This document shows, one piece after another, positions 58,673 through 64,000 of a stretch of 64,000 nt of DNA. Location: NCBI GenBank assembly GCA_024803745.1, contig JANJXV010000024.1, positions 13,728,427 to 13,792,426 on the forward strand, in the 5' to 3' direction. The notes under the pieces were generated by a model. The model was given only the letters and a program-made list of their open reading frames with translations. It ran no database searches and had not been told where the DNA came from. This DNA is from Megascapheus bottae. Its lineage: Eukaryota; Chordata; Mammalia; Rodentia; Geomyidae. Made by a program: the position numbers and the translations under genes. Numbering within the stretch: position 1 is the stretch's first letter; each line of letters opens with the position of its first letter.

Positions 58673-59083
58673 TGGGCTCAATGGTTTCCCTCATTTGTCA
58701 TAATCAGTAGAAACCTTAGTCTCTCCTAGTAGAGATGTGCAATAGAGCAAAACCTAGATACATAAGGCCATATAGTATGATGCTAAATGAAAGGACCTCT
58801 AGGATATAGAAACAAAAGCCATATAATGAGTGATTGTTGTCCTTAATGTACTATGTTATCTCTCATCTCTTTTGCTATCCCTTGATTATCTCATATTGTC
58901 ACAGTATCTTACTTTGTTATCTGGTATATTGGATATATTTGTATTTGGTTATTTGAAATTGAATAGGGAAGGGGGGAAAACAAGATGAGGGGTGGGGGTG
59001 GGGGGGAGGGAAATGGGGACCAAGACATGAGAAAGGGTATCAATGTACCCTTCTATTAATTACAATAAAAATATATATGAAAA
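58673..59083 (+). mobile_element. 5'-truncated L1 3'UTR insertion
   Basis: It starts at the last ORF2 codons ('tgggctcaatggtttccc') and runs through the younger-type 3'UTR to the A-rich end. The exact 15-nt duplication aagatttacatctag flanks it (58658-58672, 59084-59098). About 40 nt just before the terminal 'cccttctattaattac' are missing compared with 25300-25345. Confidence 0.93.
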
Positions 59084-59509
59084 AAGATTTACATCTAGAA
59101 CAAAATATACCTTTCAAATATAAGCTAAGCTGTAAACATGTTCTTAACTATCTGAGAATAATGAATTACCATTTCCAAAAGTTTTCAATTATTCCTGGCC
59201 AGTGAGTGTTTAGTAAACTATCCCCATATAGTCCCACTGAAAAATATATGAAACAGGTTTACATGAAAAATGCATGAAACACAAAACTCAGGTTTAAACC
59301 TCACAGTTCTCCCCTCAGCTCTCAGCTCCTTGAACTGAATTTAAAAGTATGGATATATTTCAGCTAACTGGAGGTCAGCTGGGATGGCAAAAGTGCTTGA
59401 AGGTATTATGTGAATGTCCTCAATGTATACCAATATAAAGGCTGATCTTCCACACACTATAAAAGTGTGAAGGTTCTTTCATTAATAATACTGTTATCAT
59501 TGTAAAGGT

Positions 59510-59960
59510 GAACAGGAGCCTTAGAGGTACCCCCTCCTTCGTTTTCTCCCACTTTCTCTTCCCTATCCTCCTTCCTCTTAAGTTGTAAAGTTCCTTTCCA
59601 TCAGTATCAGGCGCGTATCATTGTTGTATTAGTTCATCCTTTGTCCTGCTATTTCTGTGATTCCTTTTCCCTTCCATGGATCAAATAAACTTACATATAA
59701 TACAAAGAGTACAGAAAATTAAAACAAAACAAAAAACACAGAATTAACTCCAAACAGAGCCACTTGCTTCCAATTCTTGGATTTCATTTTGATACACTTC
59801 ATTGTATATGGTCACATGCACTAAGCAATCGGGCTACTGTGATCCCCTAAGAATACCACAGACATATTCTAGTTATTATAAATGAGGGAAACTGTAAAAC
59901 TTACATTTCTTTGAGCCTGGCATGCTTAGCTTAATATATTTTTTCCAGTTCTTTCCATTT
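59510..59960 (-). mobile_element. L1 3' portion, older subfamily
   Basis: A reversed 3'UTR and end of ORF2 ('aaatgagggaaactgt', 'tttgagcctggcatgc', 'ccagttctttccatttcctt'). It is more diverged than the copy at 27966-29011. Confidence 0.72.
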
Positions 59961-60457
59961 CCTTGCCAGGAAAAAAAAAAGGCAAAAGAAAGAAAAAAGA
60001 AAGAAAGAACTAAAGAAGTAGTAGTAGTAGTATGATAGACTTCAGGGCAGAAAGCAGTGCAATGCCAAATTTTCACCAGCAGGTGTCTCTCTAGAGCCCA
60101 TGACACTAACCAACAAGACTGATGAGGTGCAGAAGACCCCATAATTGCTCTATGTGGTCCTTGAGTTCTCTAAAGGCATGACCTATAAGATCAGACCACC
60201 ATAATAGTCGTATTCCTAAGAAACAGAATAATACAGAAATTTAAACATTGTAGGAATAAAAACAAATAATTATTTTTGAAAATAAATAGCAAGATCTAAC
60301 AGCACAGGGGGATCTATTTCATTCAAAACAGTAAAACTAAGATTCTTGTCTATCAGTCAGGAGGAAAGTGTCAATATTCAAACAGAATTCCCTCTGTTGA
60401 GGAGGGAATGGTAGGTGAGAAAACAGCAATAGAAACTTGAATGTTAAAAGAAGAAAG
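59961..60457. other. Unassigned sequence with short simple repeats
   Basis: A purine run (59968-60008) and a short (AGT)n run (60017-60033). Nothing else was recognised. Confidence 0.4.
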
Positions 60458-60665
60458 TAGGCTGAGAATGTAGCTTAGTGGTAAAATGTTTGTTTAGTAT
60501 GCACGAAATCCTGGGTTCAATTCCTTATAACCACATAAACAGAGAAAGCAAGAAGTGGCACTGTGCCTCAAGTGGTAGAGTGTTAGCCTCAAGCATAGGG
60601 AGGCACTCTCAGGCTCTCAGGGATAGTACCCAGGCCCTGAGTTTAAGTCCCAGGACTACTGGCGA
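60458..60665 (+). repeat. ID-ID dimer SINE
   Basis: Both monomers are present, with a small insertion in the second ('gcactctcaggctctcaggg'). The tail has become GA-rich and merges into the following G-rich tract. Confidence 0.82.
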
Positions 60666-60790
60666 AAGAGAGAGAGAGACAGGACACAGGTGTGGAGGGT
60701 GGGATGTGGGGGGAGGGGATGGAAGGGGAGGGAGGAAGGAGAAGGGGAGGTGGGAGGGGAGGGATGGAGGGCGGGTGGGCTGGCGGGCAC
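60666..60790 (+). repeat. G-rich (GGGA-type) tract
   Basis: A dense series of G runs of three or more on the plus strand (60694-60788), probably expanded from the SINE tail. It meets the simple G-run pattern for possible G-quadruplex formation. Confidence 0.8.
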
Positions 60791-60847
60791 ATAAAGAATT
60801 AAGGCAGGTTTGAAGCTTTTTGTTGTTGTTGTGCTTGTTTTCAGAGA

Positions 60848-61048
60848 TACTCAGGGTCATTGGCTCATACCTGTAATCCTAGCTGAGATCTGTGGCTTGA
60901 AGACAGACAAGGCAGAAAATTTATGGGAGACTGTTATCTCCAATTAACCAGCAAAAAAAGCCAGAAGTGGAGCTATACTCAAGTGCTAGAATGTTAGCCT
61001 TGAGAAGATAGTTCCAGGAGAGTGCCTAGGTCTGGAGCTCAAGCCAAA

Positions 61049-61050
<2 letters not shown>
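60848..61050 (+). repeat. B1-ID fusion SINE
   Basis: The B1 half has an internal deletion ('gtaatcctagctgagatctg'); the ID half is complete to 'ggagctcaagcc'. Confidence 0.82.

Positions 61051-61094
<44 letters not shown>
61051..61094. repeat. (AC)n microsatellite at a SINE tail
   Basis: About 22 uninterrupted AC units at the position where the SINE A-tail would be. Confidence 0.95.
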
Positions 61095-61096
<2 letters not shown>

Positions 61097-61827
61097 CATG
61101 CACACTGGTGTGGCAAGAAAGCATATTCTAGCACTTGAATTTTCCAAGATGATCACAGGACAACTAAAGCCCATTTTGTGTTATGAATTGCATTAAAAAC
61201 AGAATGAAAGAGACAACAAAGAAAATTGGATAGAATAAAACGGACTAGAAAATTCCTACATGTACAAACATGTGTTTCCTTCTGTTGGTTCCAATTAGAG
61301 AGAGCCATTCACATACTGAGCTCTCCTCAGCCCACCAACACAAGCTAATGATGTCCTTTGCAACACCTCCCACCAGAAAAGGCAATATCCCTGAACCAAG
61401 TAACTTAGGACATAGGCATCGAGGGCAATGAGCATAATCTAAGTAAATATTAGTAAATGAGACTGTGGACATCTGTTTCTAAGTAAAGAGATATTGCTGT
61501 GTCAGAGGAGAGGAACCAAAGAAAACAAGAAGACTGAAGATGGGGAGGGAAAGGAGCAGCTTGTAGGATCTACAGAATAGCCAAGGACACCTGAATCTAA
61601 ATAGAATAGAAAAAGAAACAAATTGGTGCAGACTGAAAGTGATATGTGGGGATGAGGACAAAGGTGGCATGTTCAACACTTAATATCATGACTAATATGG
61701 CATATAAAATGCCTCTTTTTCAATGGTAACTGGATGTATCGTAGCCTGTAGCCATAGTAACCATTTTATTGCACAAAGCTAGAGCTGAGGCAGGTACTTT
61801 GCTTTGCATTGTTACAGGGCTTTTTTG
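61095..61827. other. Unassigned sequence
   Basis: Minus-strand open frames (61245-61472, 61479-61679) lack supporting splice pairs or motifs. Confidence 0.35.
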
Positions 61828-62036
61828 GGGGGGTTGCTTTAACTTAGGGCCTTGTGCTCTCCTCTCACTTGTTTTTTTGGTCAAGGCTAGCACTTTACCA
61901 CTTGAGCTGTACCTTCACTTCTGGCTTTTTGCTGGTTAACTGGAAATAAAAAGTTATCTCAGTCGGTGTTTGAACCTCAGTGCTCACATTCAGTTCCCTG
62001 AGTAGCTCGGTGGCATGAGCCACAGCTGCCTGGCTT
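61828..62036 (-). repeat. B1-ID fusion SINE
   Basis: Reversed ID half with a small insertion, and a reversed B1 half ('ccctgagtagctcggtggca'). Confidence 0.82.
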
Positions 62037-62292
62037 GGATTTTCTCATTCCAAGCATCTATATGCCACTCTCAGCACATGGGAGTAACTGATCTCAATGT
62101 CATCCTTACTTTCATTAGTTATGACATCTGGCTACCTATATGCTATGCTACACTTCAATCTCCTAAATTCCAAAGTATTTATAAGAATTCCAAAGTTTGC
62201 TCTATTTCAGAACAAAAAACAATCTCACATCTAGTAGGTTAGCACTCAAAAGACAAAAATGAACAGGTGCTCAAAGATGAATAAATTAAGCA

Positions 62293-62480
62293 GACACAAG
62301 TAGCATACACCTCAGAAAGCTGAGATCTGAGGATCACAGATGCTTATCCCAGGCAAAACTGTTCATAAGACCCTATCCCAAATTATCAAGCTGGAAGTGG
62401 AATGCAGCTGAAGTGACAAGCACTAGCCTTGAGCAAAAACTCCTAGGGACAGTGCCCGGGCCCTGAATTCATAATTCAGA
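62293..62480 (+). repeat. Diverged B1-ID SINE
   Basis: A shortened B1 half ('gctgagatctgaggatcaca') and an ID half ending 'gccctgaattcataattc', with no clear tail. Confidence 0.72.
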
Positions 62481-62894
62481 GGAAGAGGTTAATTTCTTAG
62501 GCCATGTCACAACTTATCAATGAGGGTCACACTTGCTTTAGTACCAAGTGCTGTGATTTTGTTGGAAATTTTTCATATGAATGATGGGTTTGTCTTAGTT
62601 TTAGGAACTTATACTCCAGTCTATACTAAGCATTCATAAATATTAATTTGCTTAAAATGTATACACAACACCTGTTAATTTCAGTTACCTATTCAGTGGG
62701 TCATTCTGAGCCATTCAAAGTTCCTCTGCTTTCATCATTTTTCTCCTCCTGTAAGAGATGAGAACATTGTTAGGGAGTAGTTACAAATCCGCACATGTTT
62801 TATATCACTATTTGGTATGTTTTAAACTTTGGGAGTACTCAAAAGGGTTTTTTTCAACTTCAATCAATTATTTCAACTGCCTAACTTTATTAGG

Positions 62895-62993
62895 TTCATA
62901 AAAGGAACCATTAAATACATATCAACTCTACATATACTAATGGCTTCATAAAAGGAACCATTTTATAAGAGAGTCATTTCTACATGTACTAAT
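62895..62993. repeat. Tandem duplication of about 50 bp
   Basis: ttcataaaaggaaccatt occurs at 62895-62912 and 62945-62962, and tctacat(a/g)tactaat at 62927-62941 and 62979-62993. Both pairs have the same order and similar spacing, so one unit was duplicated. Confidence 0.88.
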
Positions 62994-63056
62994 AATAAGG
63001 GATTTGCAAAATAAATATAGCTTCAAAGAAAATCAAGCTGGCACATTAAAAAGCTA

Positions 63057-63308
63057 AGCTAGGTGTTGGTAGTGGCTCACACCTGTAAATTTAAATTACT
63101 CAGAAGGCCGAGATCTGAGGATCATGGTTCAAAACCAAGGATGAGATTCTCATCCTCAATTAACCACCCCCCCAAAAAAAAAACCAACAACAAAAAAACC
63201 CCCAAAACAAAAAAACTGTAAGTGGAGCTTTGGCTCAAGTGTTAGTCTTAAGCAAAAATGCTCAAGGATAGCACCCAGTTGAAGTCCTAGGACTGGCACA
63301 TACACATA
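63057..63308 (+). repeat. B1-ID fusion SINE with A/C-rich junction
   Basis: B1 half, then an expanded A/C-rich stretch (63165-63218), then the ID half. Confidence 0.8.
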
Positions 63309-63814
63309 CAAAGAAGTAGTTAGCTGCACAATAAATAAATAAATTAAAGGTGGATAACCCTTGACTGAATCCTTTTGTCTGACATGCTCTCTTGAGCCAC
63401 ATTCCTTTGAAGTTTCCAGGTATAGGAAGTGTCCTAAAGAAATGATCAATTGGCAGATGTAATTTTGAAGACCTACTGAGTTAAAAAAAAAAAAAACATT
63501 CTAACAGAGAGCATTTACCCTTTAGAATTCCTGACTGTTCTCATTCTGATCCTTAATTGTATTGGCTCCAAAAGTGCACCTAAACTTCCAAAAATGACCA
63601 GAGTGACTAATAAAGAGATGGATAAAGCCAGAATGAAAACTTTAAGTAGATACCTATAAGCCAAACTGTGCTCCATCCATTTCCCTAGAGCCTAGACCAT
63701 AAAGAACCTTAAGAATCTCAAAGAAGTTTGTATTGCTTCAAAACTAAAACCACAAGGAAAGAACAATGGAAAGAGTAACATTATCCAAAAATAAATGTAG
63801 TCTTTTTACACCTG

Positions 63815-63885
63815 ACTTGAGTAACTGTAACCCAACTGTATATCACCTTCAGAATAACAATGAAAACAATTTAAATAAAACAAAC
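63815..63885 (+). mobile_element. L1 3' terminal fragment
   Basis: 'agtaactgtaacccaactg' and 'tatatcaccttcagaataac' resemble the older L1 3' terminus at 7340-7390 and 30280-30330. Confidence 0.5.
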
Positions 63886-64000
63886 TAAACCAATATCATG
63901 CTCAGGAGTTTAGTCAGCATGAAAAAACACTCAAAGATAAATAGGAATACATACTCAAAAGGTTATGTTTCTTAGGACCTCTACACAACAGACCACGGCT

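Noticed and set aside
2435..60665. tRNA-like box A/box B sequences in many places as tRNA genes
   Set aside because: They occur inside ID-type SINEs with A-rich tails and target duplications, and do not fold as complete tRNAs with an acceptor stem and anticodon.
1..64000. Bacterial-type systems (operons, CRISPR arrays, prophage, phage-defence genes)
   Set aside because: The base composition, dense L1 and SINE content and splice-bounded exons are those of a mammalian chromosome. Repeated words are dispersed SINEs, not spaced CRISPR repeats.

Overview
This window is nuclear DNA from a placental mammal, almost certainly a rodent. It carries LINE-1 (L1), a canonical B1 monomer and very many SINEs built from ID-like (tRNA-derived) and B1-like (7SL-derived) modules. 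Two SINE architectures dominate: an ID-ID dimer of about 190-200 bp and a B1-ID fusion of about 220-240 bp. From memory this mixture fits geomyoid rodents (pocket mice, kangaroo rats) better than mouse or rat; I could not search a database, so the taxon is an inference. There are no operons, CRISPR arrays, prophages, rRNA genes or plausible functional tRNA genes.

Protein-coding content is sparse. The clearest unique coding signal is on the minus strand: three short exons (9365-9457, 8865-9036, and the terminal coding part 8308-8418). Each has only one open frame, good splice sites and phases that join perfectly to a stop codon, so this looks like the 3' end of a gene reading right to left. 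A convincing 180-nt minus-strand exon lies at 41648-41827. A 79-nt exon with a GC-AG donor at 19755-19833 would link it in phase to the terminal exons. A possible upstream exon ends at 52448. I do not recognise the product. If the linking is right, most of 9.5-41 kb (perhaps 9.5-52 kb) is intron. The only nameable gene-like sequence is a decayed processed pseudogene of ATP5PD (mitochondrial ATP synthase subunit d) at 57394-57926.

Layout. 0-8 kb: mixed SINEs, an L1-in-SINE insertion, L2 and L1 3' ends. 8.3-9.5 kb: terminal exons of the unidentified gene. 9.5-21.9 kb: SINEs, a MIR and unique intronic sequence. 21.99-25.39 kb: a 5'-truncated L1 with most of ORF2 (reverse transcriptase still readable) and the full 3'UTR. 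27.37-29.03 kb: a minus-strand composite L1 with two successive 3' ends inside one target-site duplication. 29.4-31 kb: a dense SINE cluster. 32-34.7 kb: ancient repeats (MIR, L2). 36.2-43.3 kb: the longest repeat-poor stretch, with the 180-nt exon and candidate conserved noncoding segments. 43.3-64 kb: SINEs, L1 fragments, the pseudogene and microsatellites.

I found no clearly new biological system. The items most worth a second look are the unidentified split gene, the composite L1, and the recurrent composite SINEs (B1-B1-ID, a trimeric ID element, and two SINEs stacked at one target).
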